Shown: in pieces, positions 35,573 to 43,807 of the stretch | Position numbering within the stretch: the stretch's first letter is position 1 | Layout: each line of letters opens with the position of its first letter | Assembly (NCBI GenBank): GCA_021768705.1 | Contig: JAETUG010000003.1 | Coordinates: 81,616-145,615 of the forward strand | Direction: 5' to 3' | Source of the DNA: Bacillota bacterium | GTDB lineage: Bacteria > Bacillota > Clostridia > Lachnospirales > Anaerotignaceae | Length of the DNA: 64,000 nt | Notes under the pieces: generated by a model | What the model was told of the DNA's origin: nothing | What the model saw: the letters and a program-made list of their open reading frames with translations, nothing else | Databases searched by the model: none | Program-made: the position numbers and the translations under genes

Positions 35573-36547
35573 TTGAAAGAGATCAAAATCACCAAAAATG
35601 AGGAAAATCAAAGGTTGGACAAGTTCCTGCTGAAATATATGAACAAGGCCTCCAAGGGCTTCCTGTATAAGATGCTGCGGAAAAAACGCATCAAATACAA
35701 CGGCGGCAGAGCGGAGGGTAGCGAACTGCTGAAAGCAGGCGATACCCTCCAGCTTTATCTGGCGGAGGAGACCATTTCTTCCTTTATGGAGGAAAAGACC
35801 GTTGCCGAGGCGAAGCGTCATTTTGCCATCGTTTATGAGGATGATGATATCCTGGTGGTGAATAAGCCTGCAGGGCTTCTGACCCATCCGGAAAAAAGCA
35901 GCGACAAGGACACTTTGATCGACCAAATATTATATTATCTTTATCAGAAGGGACAATATCTGCCCGAAGCGGACAGCAGCTTTACCCCTGCTCTCTGCAA
36001 CCGATTGGACAGAAACACCAGCGGCATCGTCATCGCAGGGAAAACCCTGAAGGGGGTGCAGGCGGTGAATGAGGCTATCCGCAGCCATAAGCTGGATAAA
36101 TATTATCTCACATTGGTTGCCGGAGAAATTCGAGAAGCCGGGGAGATCACAGCCTATCTGAAAAAGGATGAAGAAAAGAATCAAGTTCGCATTTCCAAAC
36201 GGGAAGGCAGCGGGAAAAAGACGATGACAAAATATCGCCCCCTTGCCTGCGCAAAGGGCTATACCCTTCTGGAGATCCACCTGATCACAGGGAAGACCCA
36301 CCAGATTCGCGCCCATATGCAGTCGATCGGACATCCCGTGGTAGGCGACAGAAAATATGGTTCGGAACACTCCAATCAAAAGTTCCGGGAAGAATACGCC
36401 CTTTCCAATCAGTTCCTCCATGCTATCCGTGTGGAATGGAAGGAAAAGGATGGCCCCCTGGGCTATCTGTATGGAAAGGAAATGACGGCTCTTTTGCCGA
36501 AAACATTGCAGGAGATCTGCGATGGTCTTTTCGGAAAGAATGGATGA
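35573..36547 (+). CDS. RluD-family 23S rRNA pseudouridine synthase
   Basis: 324 residues. An S4 RNA-binding domain opens the protein (NQRLDKFLLKYMNKASKGFL), followed by the catalytic domain with NRLDRNTSGIVIAGKT, in which the Asp of RLDRNTSG is the nucleophile, and the C-terminal GKTHQIRAHMQSIGHPVVGD block. The family (RluC/RluD type) modifies 23S rRNA; which positions cannot be told here. TTG start with TCTGGAGGAAAAG upstream, 18 bp after prfB, so likely one transcript. Confidence 0.92.
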   Translation: MKEIKITKNEENQRLDKFLLKYMNKASKGFLYKMLRKKRIKYNGGRAEGSELLKAGDTLQLYLAEETISSFMEEKTVAEAKRHFAIVYEDDDILVVNKPAGLLTHPEKSSDKDTLIDQILYYLYQKGQYLPEADSSFTPALCNRLDRNTSGIVIAGKTLKGVQAVNEAIRSHKLDKYYLTLVAGEIREAGEITAYLKKDEEKNQVRISKREGSGKKTMTKYRPLACAKGYTLLEIHLITGKTHQIRAHMQSIGHPVVGDRKYGSEHSNQKFREEYALSNQFLHAIRVEWKEKDGPLGYLYGKEMTALLPKTLQEICDGLFGKNG

Positions 36548-36571
36548 GAGACATACAAAGGAGGAGAGAAG

Positions 36572-37306
36572 ATGAAAGCCATTATTTTGGCGGCGGGCTA
36601 TGCCACGAGATTATATCCCCTAACACTGCATACACCGAAGGCTTTGCTCCCAATTGGTAAAAAACCAATCATTGATCATATCGTAGAACAGATGGATACT
36701 ATCGAAGAACTGGACGAGATTTATGTTGTTTCCAACGATAAATTTGCCAGGGATTTCGAGGATTGGGCAGAAACAGCCAAAAGCCGTGTCCCCATCACCG
36801 TATTGAACGATGGTACTACAGACGATTCCAATAAAAGAGGTGCCATCGGTGACATTTCTTTCGTCATCGATGAAATGAAGATCGACGATGATCTGATGGT
36901 CATTGCCGGAGATAATTTCTTTACATATTCCCTGAGAGAATATGTGGATTATTTCCAGCAGAAAGATCGGGACTGTGTCTGTGTAAAGGTTTGGGAAGAT
37001 GAAGCAGCCCTGTCCCAGTATGGCATCGCATTGCTGGATGAGGCGGGCAAAGTGCTGGATATCGAAGAAAAACCCGCAAAGCCCAAGTCCAATACGGTAG
37101 TATTTGCCGCATATCTCTATAAAAAGGAGACAGTTCCCATGTTTGCCGAATATCTGGCGGCGGGCAATAAGCCTGATGCTCCCGGGAACTTCCCTGCGTG
37201 GCTGTACCATAAAAAAGAGGTTTATGCCTATACCTTCGAAGGGGAATGTTATGATATCGGCACACCTGAAAGCTATCGGGAAGTATGCGAGCTCTACGAC
37301 AAATAA
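36572..37306 (+). CDS. Sugar-phosphate nucleotidyltransferase
   Basis: 244 residues. The opening MKAIILAAGYATRLYPLT with TPKALLPIGKKPIIDHIVE is the NTP_transferase signature, VIAGDNFF holds the metal-binding Asp, and IEEKPAKPKSN follows the RmlA/GalU pattern. It lacks a C-terminal left-handed-helix extension, so it resembles the short RfbA-like or GlmU-N-like form. It makes an NDP-sugar, but the sugar and nucleotide are not evident. Placed 24 bp after the pseudouridine synthase, with its own terminator. Confidence 0.85.
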   Translation: MKAIILAAGYATRLYPLTLHTPKALLPIGKKPIIDHIVEQMDTIEELDEIYVVSNDKFARDFEDWAETAKSRVPITVLNDGTTDDSNKRGAIGDISFVIDEMKIDDDLMVIAGDNFFTYSLREYVDYFQQKDRDCVCVKVWEDEAALSQYGIALLDEAGKVLDIEEKPAKPKSNTVVFAAYLYKKETVPMFAEYLAAGNKPDAPGNFPAWLYHKKEVYAYTFEGECYDIGTPESYREVCELYDK

Positions 37307-37309
37307 TAT

Positions 37310-37343
37310 AAAGCCGTCTACCAATTTTTCGGACGGCTTTTTC
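37310..37343 (+). terminator. Terminator of the prfB-nucleotidyltransferase transcript
   Basis: AAAGCCGTC and GACGGCTTTTT pair around a 12-base loop. Confidence 0.9.
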
Positions 37344-37504
37344 CTGTTTTTATATTATGACCGCAGAAAAAGAAAGCGGCTGTTCCACAGACTTTGTCTG
37401 TGGATGTTGTATATTAAGGAAGGAGAAAGCGGCGATGACAGGAAGGCTTCCTGCTATGGGCGGTTTCTCTTTCCAGGACTATTGTTTGAAAGGAGAATAT
37501 CCCA

Positions 37505-38482
37505 ATGGAATGGATCGAAGTATTCGTATCTACCAGCCAGATGGGGCTGGAACCTGTGGAAGGTGTGTTGTATCAGTGTGGGCTGACAGGTCTGATGATT
37601 CACGATACCTCTGACTTCGCGGAATTTTTGGAAAACCCCAACAGAGAGTGGGATTATGTAGCCGATGAGCTGGTGGAAGAAAAAAATCAGTTGGAAACAG
37701 GAATTACCTTTTTCTTGAGAGATAATCTTTACGGCAGAGAACAGCTGGCGCAGATCAAAGGCGCACTGGCTGCTGTGAAGGAATCCGAAAAAGAACTGGA
37801 TCTGGGTTCTTTGGAGCTGACCATGAAAAATGTGCAAGAAGAGGACTGGGCAAATAACTGGAAGAAATATTTCAAGCCCTTCCCCGTAGGCGAAAAGATC
37901 ATGATTAAGCCCTCTTGGGAGGAACTGAGAGAAGAAACGGATAAGATTATTTTGAAGATCGATCCTGGTCATATCTTTGGTACAGGTACCCATGAAACCA
38001 CACAACTTTGCATGGAGCTGATCGAAAAATATGTGAAAAAAGATGATATGGTGCTGGATATCGGCTGCGGCAGCGGGATTCTGTCCATCGCTTCTCTGCT
38101 GTTGGATGCAAAGGAGGCCGACGCTGTGGATATCGACCCCAATGCCATCCAGATTGCCTATGAGAACAGCGATATGAATGATATTCCCAGAGAAAAATAT
38201 CATGTTTGCGCCGGCAATATTCTGGAGGATGCAGAACTGCATCAGAAATACAGCGGCAAAAAATATGATATGGTAGAAGCCAATATCGTAGCGGATATCA
38301 TCATTGCGCTGACAAAGCAGGTGCCTGATTACATCAAGGACGGTGGTATCTTCCTTTCCAGCGGCATCATCACCGAACGGAAAGAAGATGTTCTGGCGGC
38401 ACTGGAAGCAGGCGGCTTTCAGGTAGAAGATGTTCGTGAGAAAAAAGGCTGGGTAGCAATTGCCTCTAGATTTAAGGGGTGA
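37505..38482 (+). CDS. prmA: Ribosomal protein L11 methyltransferase
   Basis: 325 residues. An N-terminal L11-binding domain (WIEVFVSTSQMGLEPVEGVL) is followed by the SAM-dependent catalytic domain with GHIFGTGTHETTQLCMELI and DIGCGSGILSIASLLL, then EANIVADIIIAL in the NPP-like position. It trimethylates L11. AAAGGAGAATATCCC precedes the ATG. A short hairpin (CCACAGACTTTGTCTGTGG near 37376) lies in its leader. rsmE follows within 6 bp. Confidence 0.95.
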   Translation: MEWIEVFVSTSQMGLEPVEGVLYQCGLTGLMIHDTSDFAEFLENPNREWDYVADELVEEKNQLETGITFFLRDNLYGREQLAQIKGALAAVKESEKELDLGSLELTMKNVQEEDWANNWKKYFKPFPVGEKIMIKPSWEELREETDKIILKIDPGHIFGTGTHETTQLCMELIEKYVKKDDMVLDIGCGSGILSIASLLLDAKEADAVDIDPNAIQIAYENSDMNDIPREKYHVCAGNILEDAELHQKYSGKKYDMVEANIVADIIIALTKQVPDYIKDGGIFLSSGIITERKEDVLAALEAGGFQVEDVREKKGWVAIASRFKG

Positions 38483-38487
38483 GAAGA

Positions 38488-39213
38488 ATGCCCAAATTTT
38501 TCTTCAATAAAAATGACATCAGTCGTGGACAGGTGCAGCTTTTCGGGGAGGATGAAAAGCATATCAAGACCGTTCTGCGAGCCAGAGAGGGCGAGGAGAT
38601 GACCCTCTGCGATGGGGAAGGCATGGATTATCAGTGCCGCATCGCTTCCTTGGAACGGGGCGTTTTGCTGGATATCCTTTCCAAAGAGGTCTGCGAAACA
38701 GAGCCTAAGACAAAAATCACTTTGTATCAGGGACTGCCAAAGGCAGATAAAATGGAACTTATCATCCAGAAATGCGTGGAGCTGGGGGTAGACCGCATTG
38801 TGGCGGTCAGCACAGAACGTGCCATCGTAAAACTAGATAAAAAAGAAAGCAAGAAACTGGAACGCTGGCAGAAGATTGCCGAAGCCGCAGCAAAGCAGAG
38901 CGGCAGAGGGAAGATTCCCGAAATCGGTCAGCAGGTGTTGAAATTCAAGGAGGCTGTGGCGGAAGCCAAGGGATTGGATGGAGCCATTATCCCCTATGAA
39001 AAGGAACAGGAGACTGGCATCCGTCAATTCGTACAGGGTTTCCAAGGCGAAAGTATCGGCGTTTTCATTGGCCCCGAGGGCGGTTTCGCAGAGGAAGAGA
39101 TCGCACTGGCTCAGGAAAGCGGCATCACACCCATTACTTTGGGGAAACGTATCCTGCGGACGGAAACAGCGGGGATGACAACAGCAGCCATCCTTTTATA
39201 TGAGTTAGATTGA
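38488..39213 (+). CDS. rsmE: 16S rRNA m3U1498 methyltransferase
   Basis: 241 residues. The N-terminal PUA-like part (MPKFFFNKNDISRGQVQLFG) is followed by a SPOUT domain with the trefoil knot signature IGPEGGFAEEEIALA and ILRTETAGMTTAAILLYEL. It methylates U1498 in the 30S subunit. It is coupled to prmA, an arrangement common in Bacillota. ATG 38488 was preferred over GTG 38479 because AAGGGGTGAG lies at a normal distance. Confidence 0.95.
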   Translation: MPKFFFNKNDISRGQVQLFGEDEKHIKTVLRAREGEEMTLCDGEGMDYQCRIASLERGVLLDILSKEVCETEPKTKITLYQGLPKADKMELIIQKCVELGVDRIVAVSTERAIVKLDKKESKKLERWQKIAEAAAKQSGRGKIPEIGQQVLKFKEAVAEAKGLDGAIIPYEKEQETGIRQFVQGFQGESIGVFIGPEGGFAEEEIALAQESGITPITLGKRILRTETAGMTTAAILLYELD

Positions 39214-39227
39214 GGAGGTAAATCAGG

Positions 39228-40376
39228 ATGATTTATTTTGATAATGCCGCCACCACAAGAGCTTTGCCCGCTGTGGCGGAAAAAATGAGCATGATGCTCT
39301 GCGAACAATATGGCAATCCTGCCTCTGTCAGTGCTATGGGTCTGGCAGCGGAAAAGGAAATTAGAAATGCGGCGGAGATCATCGCCCGGGGTATCCATTG
39401 TAAATATGAAGAAGTATTTTTTACCAGCGGCGGTACAGAAGGCGATAATTGGGCCATCTACGGCACCGCAGAGGGCTATAAAAGACAGGGGCAGCATTTC
39501 ATTACAACAGAAATCGAGCATCCTGCTGTAAAAAATCCCATGAAGCATTTGGAAGAGCAGGGGTGCGAAGTTACCTTCTTAAAGGTAGACAGACAGGGGC
39601 ATATCTCTCTGGAGGAACTGGCAAATGCCATCCGCCCTGATACGGTTTTGGTGAGTATCATTTTAGTGAATAATGAAACAGGCACTATTCAGGATGCGGC
39701 TGCCATCGGTAAGCTCATCAAGGAGAAGAATCCCAACTGTTTGTTCCATGTGGACGCAGTGCAAGCCTTCGGGAAATATCCCATTGATGTGGAGAAAATG
39801 AAGATCGACCTGCTGACGATGAGCGGTCATAAAATCCATGGCCCTAAAGGTGTCGGGATGCTGTATATGAGAAAAGGTCTGAAAGTAAAGCCGTTGATGT
39901 TAGGTGGTGGTCAGCAGAAAGGCCAGCGTCCCGGTACGGAAAACGGCCCCGGCGCCGCAGCACTGGGCGTAGCTTGTGACGAAGCCTTTCAGGCAATGAA
40001 GGACAGCATTGACCATGTAAGAGAAGTCAAAAAAGTTCTGCTGGAAGGCATCCTTGCTATGCCTGATACCCAGCTGAACGGGGATTCTCTGGAGGATGCC
40101 AGCCCTTATGTGCTGAATGTGACATTCAAAGGACTCCGCAGTGAAGTATTGCTGCATGCATTGGAAAGCAAGGGCATTGTGGTTTCTGCTGGCTCTGCTT
40201 GTGATAGTAAGAAAAAAGTGGGCAGCCCTGTGCTGACAGCGATGGGCCTGCCGTTCCATGAGATCGAAGGGGCGATTCGGTTCAGCTTCTGTCGGTATAA
40301 TACGGTGGAGGAAGCGCAGGAATGTTTGGCGGCTCTGAACGAGTTAGTACCCTTCTTTAGAAAATATAACAGATAG
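39228..40376 (+). CDS. Cysteine desulfurase (NifS/IscS family)
   Basis: 382 residues. The PLP-lysine block is TMSGHKIHGPKGVGML, the opening YFDNAATTRALP is standard, and SAGSACDSKKKVGSP holds the active-site Cys. It takes sulfur from cysteine as a persulfide. thiI follows after a palindromic element, which points to tRNA 4-thiouridine (and perhaps thiamin) sulfur donation, as with NifZ-ThiI pairs in Bacillus. The partner choice is inferred from position. Confidence 0.93.
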   Translation: MIYFDNAATTRALPAVAEKMSMMLCEQYGNPASVSAMGLAAEKEIRNAAEIIARGIHCKYEEVFFTSGGTEGDNWAIYGTAEGYKRQGQHFITTEIEHPAVKNPMKHLEEQGCEVTFLKVDRQGHISLEELANAIRPDTVLVSIILVNNETGTIQDAAAIGKLIKEKNPNCLFHVDAVQAFGKYPIDVEKMKIDLLTMSGHKIHGPKGVGMLYMRKGLKVKPLMLGGGQQKGQRPGTENGPGAAALGVACDEAFQAMKDSIDHVREVKKVLLEGILAMPDTQLNGDSLEDASPYVLNVTFKGLRSEVLLHALESKGIVVSAGSACDSKKKVGSPVLTAMGLPFHEIEGAIRFSFCRYNTVEEAQECLAALNELVPFFRKYNR

Positions 40377-40380
40377 AAAA

Positions 40381-40515
40381 CCTTGAGGGTTTTACCCTCA
40401 AACTCCCACGAGGGGGTCACCCCCTCGACCCGATCATGCAGCAAAATGTATATTTTGCTGCAAATAGGGGTGCAGGGGAATTATTTCCCTGCCGGGGTTT
40501 GGGGCAGAGCCCCAA
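40381..40515. repeat. Nested palindromic element, copy 4
   Basis: CTTGAGGGTTTTACCCTCAA, GAGGGGGTCACCCCCTC, GCAGCAAAAT..ATTTTGCTGC, CAGGGGAATTATTTCCCTG and TTTGGGGCAGAGCCCCAA, with the same spacers (CTCCCAC, GACCCGATC, GGGGTG) as the other copies. It separates the desulfurase from thiI. The most compact and regular copy. Confidence 0.88.
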
Positions 40516-40532
40516 GAGAAAAGGAGAAGAAA

Positions 40533-41708
40533 ATGGCAGAAAAGGTTTTGATCGTAAAATACGGTGAGATCGCCATGCGTGGCAACAACAAATATATCTT
40601 CATCAACCGCCTGATCTCTGCGATCCGTAAAAATCTGGACCCTTATGGCAATTACTATGTTGTCCGTGACCCCGGTCGCCTGATCGTAGAAGACCGTGGC
40701 GGCGAGTTGGATTATGACCTGACGATTCCCAAGCTGGAAACGATCTTCGGTCTCCATTCCATTTGCCCCGGCGTTCGTCTGGATGATGCAGAATTTGATA
40801 CGATCTGCAAGGAATCTCTGGCACATATGCAGGAATTCTACGGCGATAAAGAAATGACATTTAAGGTAAACACCCGTCGTGCGAATAAAAAATTCCCCAT
40901 GCATTCCATGGAACTAAGCATGGAAGTAGGGGCATATATTCTGGAACATATGCCGAATATGAAGGTAGATGTAAAAAAACCTGATGTAACACTGAACATC
41001 GAGATCAGAAACAGCGTGTACCTCCATTCCAAGATCATCCGTACCTACGGCGGTCTGCCCTATGGCAGCAACGGCAAGGCAGTCAGCCTTCTGTCCGGCG
41101 GCATCGACAGCCCTGTGGCAACATGGATGATGGCAAAACGCGGCGTGGAAGTGGAAGGCGTTTATTTTCACAGCCCTCCCTATACCAGTGAATGGGCAAA
41201 GGAAAAGGTTATCGACTTGGCGAAGCGTATTGCGGATTTCACAGGGGAATTCCGCCTGTATGTGGTTCCCTTTACAGAATTACAGCTGTATCTTCTGGAC
41301 AACACAGCCCATGACAGACTGACCATCCACTTGAAACGTGCCATGATGCGGGCGGCGGAAATGATTGCCCGTAAAGATGACGCATTGGCTCTGGTAACAG
41401 GGGAAAGCGTGGGGCAGGTGGCCAGCCAGACCATGCAGGGCATTCAGGTCATCAATGCGGTTTGTGACCTGCCTGTGCTGCGTCCCTTGGCGGGGATGGA
41501 TAAGGCGGAGATCATTCAGCGGGCGGAGCAGATCGGCACTTTTGAAATTTCCATCCGTCCTTATGAGGACTGCTGTACCGTTTTCGTGGCAAAGCACCCT
41601 GTGACAAAGCCCCGCTTGAACTATATCGAAAAAGCGGAGCATAAGCTGACAGAGTTGGACAGATTGCTGGAGGAGGCGGTGGCAAATGCGGAGATCATCG
41701 ATTTGTAA
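40533..41708 (+). CDS. thiI: tRNA 4-thiouridine synthase ThiI (no rhodanese domain)
   Basis: 391 residues. An N-terminal ferredoxin-like/THUMP region (residues ~60-165) precedes the PP-loop SLLSGGIDSPVATWMMAKRG. The end carries RPYEDCCTVFVAKHPVTKP. The C-terminal rhodanese domain of E. coli ThiI is absent, the usual Gram-positive form that receives sulfur directly from the desulfurase. AAAAGGAGAAGAAA precedes ATG 40533; the open frame extends upstream through the palindromic element, which I exclude. A small lipoprotein gene overlaps its last 23 bases. Confidence 0.95.
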   Translation: MAEKVLIVKYGEIAMRGNNKYIFINRLISAIRKNLDPYGNYYVVRDPGRLIVEDRGGELDYDLTIPKLETIFGLHSICPGVRLDDAEFDTICKESLAHMQEFYGDKEMTFKVNTRRANKKFPMHSMELSMEVGAYILEHMPNMKVDVKKPDVTLNIEIRNSVYLHSKIIRTYGGLPYGSNGKAVSLLSGGIDSPVATWMMAKRGVEVEGVYFHSPPYTSEWAKEKVIDLAKRIADFTGEFRLYVVPFTELQLYLLDNTAHDRLTIHLKRAMMRAAEMIARKDDALALVTGESVGQVASQTMQGIQVINAVCDLPVLRPLAGMDKAEIIQRAEQIGTFEISIRPYEDCCTVFVAKHPVTKPRLNYIEKAEHKLTELDRLLEEAVANAEIIDL

Positions 41709-41820
41709 GGCAGTTTTGCTTTTCCTGCTGCTGGGCTTGCTTTTCAGCGGGTGCGGGCAAAAGGATGAGTTTCTGCCCGAAGCAGAAAATGACACGATTT
41801 TTACTGTGATAGGAGAATAA
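41686..41820 (+). CDS. 44-residue lipoprotein overlapping thiI
   Basis: A short frame, MRRSSICKAVLLFLLLGLLF then SGCGQKDEF.., with a positively charged start, a hydrophobic core and a lipobox (LFSGC, Cys22). After cleavage about 23 residues of acidic mature peptide would remain (LPEAENDTIFTVIGE end). GGAGGAGGCGG lies just upstream, inside thiI. It is out of frame with thiI and is followed in 2 bp by the DUF896 gene. I know no named family; lipid-anchored peptide is the best description. Confidence 0.65.
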   Translation: MRRSSICKAVLLFLLLGLLFSGCGQKDEFLPEAENDTIFTVIGE

Positions 41821-41822
41821 AA

Positions 41823-42002
41823 ATGGAAGAACTGACACCTTTGACAAAAAGAATCAATGAATTGGCAAAAAAAGCAAAAACAGTTGGCTTGACGGAGGAA
41901 GAAAAGATTGAGCAGAATCTGCTGCGACAAGAATTTCTCATCAAGTTTCGGGCCAATTTTAAGTCACAGCTGGATAAAATCGAATTTGTGGATGAACAGT
42001 GA
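41823..42002 (+). CDS. DUF896 (YnzC/UPF0291) small protein
   Basis: 59 residues. LTKRINELAKKAKTVGLTEE and the ending FRANFKSQLDKIEFVD match the DUF896 helical-hairpin family (YnzC/YneA-operon type in Bacillus). GATAGGAGAATAAA gives the ribosome site, and the gene begins two bases after the lipoprotein stop. It is cytoplasmic; the role is unknown, with SOS linkage known only for one Bacillus paralogue. A hairpin terminator follows at 42006-42048 (AAAGCTGC..GCGGCTTTC). Confidence 0.88.
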   Translation: MEELTPLTKRINELAKKAKTVGLTEEEKIEQNLLRQEFLIKFRANFKSQLDKIEFVDEQ

Positions 42003-42005
42003 GAA

Positions 42006-42048
42006 AAAGCTGCTGATATCTTTTTCAGATATTGGCGGCTTTCTTTCT
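42006..42048 (+). terminator. Terminator after the DUF896 gene
   Basis: AAAGC.GC..GATATC pairs with GATAT..GC.GCTTT, followed by CTTTCTTTTT. Confidence 0.78.
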
Positions 42049-42057
42049 TTTTCCCCC

Positions 42058-42088
42058 TTGACTCTCCCATTATGGCAGGGAGTATCCT
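42058..42088 (+). promoter_or_regulatory. MerR-type promoter with 19-bp spacer
   Basis: TTGACT (42058-42063), a 19-bp spacer holding the dyad CTCCC..GGGAG, and TATCCT (42083-42088). The over-long spacer with an internal dyad is diagnostic of promoters bent by MerR-family activators. It lies just before the broken MerR gene. Confidence 0.78.
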
Positions 42089-42129
42089 TTAGATGAGCTC
42101 AAAAACCGATTGGATCCGGAGGTAAGATC

Positions 42130-42652
42130 ATGTTAAAAATAGGAGAATTTTCAAAGCTGTCCAGAGTCAGCATCCGTATGTTGCGCCATTATGATGAAAT
42201 GGGCCTGCTGAAGCCCTTTCAGATTGACCCCTGTACAGGCTACCGCTATTATAGCGAAGAACAGCTTCTTTTGGTGGGGCATATTAGTCAATGAAACGGA
42301 AAGCCTGCACTTGATTCCCGATGACCCCTGCTATTGCAGTGTGATATTCCACGATGGGGAATATAAGGAAAAGGATGTAGATGTGGAAGCCCAGAAAACC
42401 GTGAAGGGAACATACCCCGATACAGAATATGTGAAATTCAAGATATTGCCTGCGGTGACCTTTGCTTCTGCCACTTATAAAGGGCCTTACAGCCTGATCA
42501 ATGAGGTCAATGCGGCAGTTGCCCAGTGGATTCGGGACAATGGCTATGAATATGACGGGCTGACGTTCAACATTTACCATGTCAGCCCCCATGAGACTGA
42601 TGATCCCAATGAATTTGTGACGGAAGTATGCTATCCTGTCAGAAAAAAATAA
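42130..42652 (+). pseudogene. MerR-family regulator broken by internal deletion
   Basis: The first ~48 codons (from 42130) are a clear MerR HTH: IGEFSKLSRVSIRMLRHYD, then GYRYYSEEQL. Right after this the frame ends (TGA at 42292). A different frame, joining near 42260, carries a GyrI-like effector-binding domain (ITESL-like start, YPDTEYVKFKILPAVTFASA, YHVSPHETDDPNEFVTEVCYPVRKK). The helical linker and coiled coil that should join the two (~100 residues) are missing. The simplest explanation is a frame-disrupting deletion in a BmrR/Mta-like activator. Confidence 0.85.
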
Positions 42653-42752
42653 AAAATTTTAAGAAGTTGGGAACTTTCCATAGTTGCCTCCGTCTGATGA
42701 TATATAACGCAATCAAAATAGAAAAAACTATATCATCTAGGAGGAAATAAAT

Positions 42753-43709
42753 ATGAAAAAGAATCTGACAAAAGTTATGGCAATGGGTATGGTACTGACA
42801 ATGCTGGGCACAGCAACAGCATTTGCAGAAGAAGCAACACTGATTTCCGCAACAGAAAGCACATCTATTGAAACAATCATGGCAGAAGCACAGGAAGCGG
42901 CTTTCATCAGCCAGAGTGGTAAAGTGGTTTCTGTAGAAGCATCTGCTACAGAAGGCGTACAGCTGGTGACGATCGATAACGAGCAGGGCGGTCTGCGTTT
43001 TGCGGTAGACAGCAACACGATCGTTGTAAACAGAGAAGATGGTGCTTACCTGAAAGCGGCAGACCTGACAGAAGGCATGGAAGTTGCTGTTGTATATGAT
43101 GCCTTTAGTCCCATGGGCATGAGCATGCCTCCTTACCTGGGCAAGGTGACTGCAGTGGTTGCCAATGCCGATGCAGGCTTCTTTACAGTAGGTCACTTCG
43201 ATAACGACCTGACAGATATGAAAAATATGCTGAAACTGAACATTTCTGAAAACACAGATATTCAGAACCTGCAGGGTGCAAAAATCAGACTGACAGCGGA
43301 AGATGTAAAGGGTCAGGATGCACTGGTATTCTATGATATAACCACAAGAAGCATCCCCGCTCAGACAACACCTTCCTTCGTATTGCTGTTGACAAATGCT
43401 GATGCAGAAGAAAAAGAAGACAGATCTGTAGAAGGTACAGATACTGCGGAAGGAACAGAAGCGGCAGAAACAACAGAAGCAAAAGAAGCTGTTCTGGTTC
43501 CTCTGAGAGAAACAGCAGAAGCAAATGGCTACACAGTAAAATGGCAGGGCAAAACAAAACCCATCCTGCTGGAAAAGGAAGGCACTTCTATGGAAATCAC
43601 AGTAGGCAGTGACACCTACGTGGTAGAAGGCGATATGGCAATGCAGGCAGCTTTGAAAGCAGAATTAAAGGATGGCGTGATGTACGTTTCCAGCGAAATT
43701 TTTGCATAA
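42753..43709 (+). CDS. Secreted protein with copper-amine-oxidase N-terminal-like domain
   Basis: 318 residues. A signal peptide (MKKNLTKVMAMGMVLTMLGT, cleavage after AFA) is followed by a beta-rich region (about 50-215), an acidic Thr/Glu linker (EGTDTAEGTEAAETTEAKEA, near 232-251) and a C-terminal Cu_amine_oxidN1-type domain (VPLRETAEANGYTVKWQGKT ending DGVMYVSSEIFA). These domains are common on clostridial cell-surface proteins and are not enzymes. AGGAGGAAATAAAT precedes the ATG. A terminator follows. Function in the envelope inferred. Confidence 0.85.
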   Translation: MKKNLTKVMAMGMVLTMLGTATAFAEEATLISATESTSIETIMAEAQEAAFISQSGKVVSVEASATEGVQLVTIDNEQGGLRFAVDSNTIVVNREDGAYLKAADLTEGMEVAVVYDAFSPMGMSMPPYLGKVTAVVANADAGFFTVGHFDNDLTDMKNMLKLNISENTDIQNLQGAKIRLTAEDVKGQDALVFYDITTRSIPAQTTPSFVLLLTNADAEEKEDRSVEGTDTAEGTEAAETTEAKEAVLVPLRETAEANGYTVKWQGKTKPILLEKEGTSMEITVGSDTYVVEGDMAMQAALKAELKDGVMYVSSEIFA

Positions 43710-43751
43710 TAGAAAAAATATCGTCATAGAAAGTATCACAGAAAGCAATAG

Positions 43752-43787
43752 AAAAGGGAGACCTCTGATGGAGGGACTCCCTTTTTT
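43752..43787 (+). terminator. Terminator of the secreted protein gene
   Basis: AAAAGGGAG and CTCCCTTTTTT pair; the convergent gene ends 21 bp later. Confidence 0.88.
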
Positions 43788-43807
43788 GCTGTTATGCACA
43801 ATGTAGA

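Noticed and set aside
37436..37614. Small frame with a ribosome-site-like AAGGAAGGAG before prmA
   Set aside because: It overlaps the start of prmA in another frame, has no recognisable sequence and depends on a chance site; possible leader peptide but unsupported.
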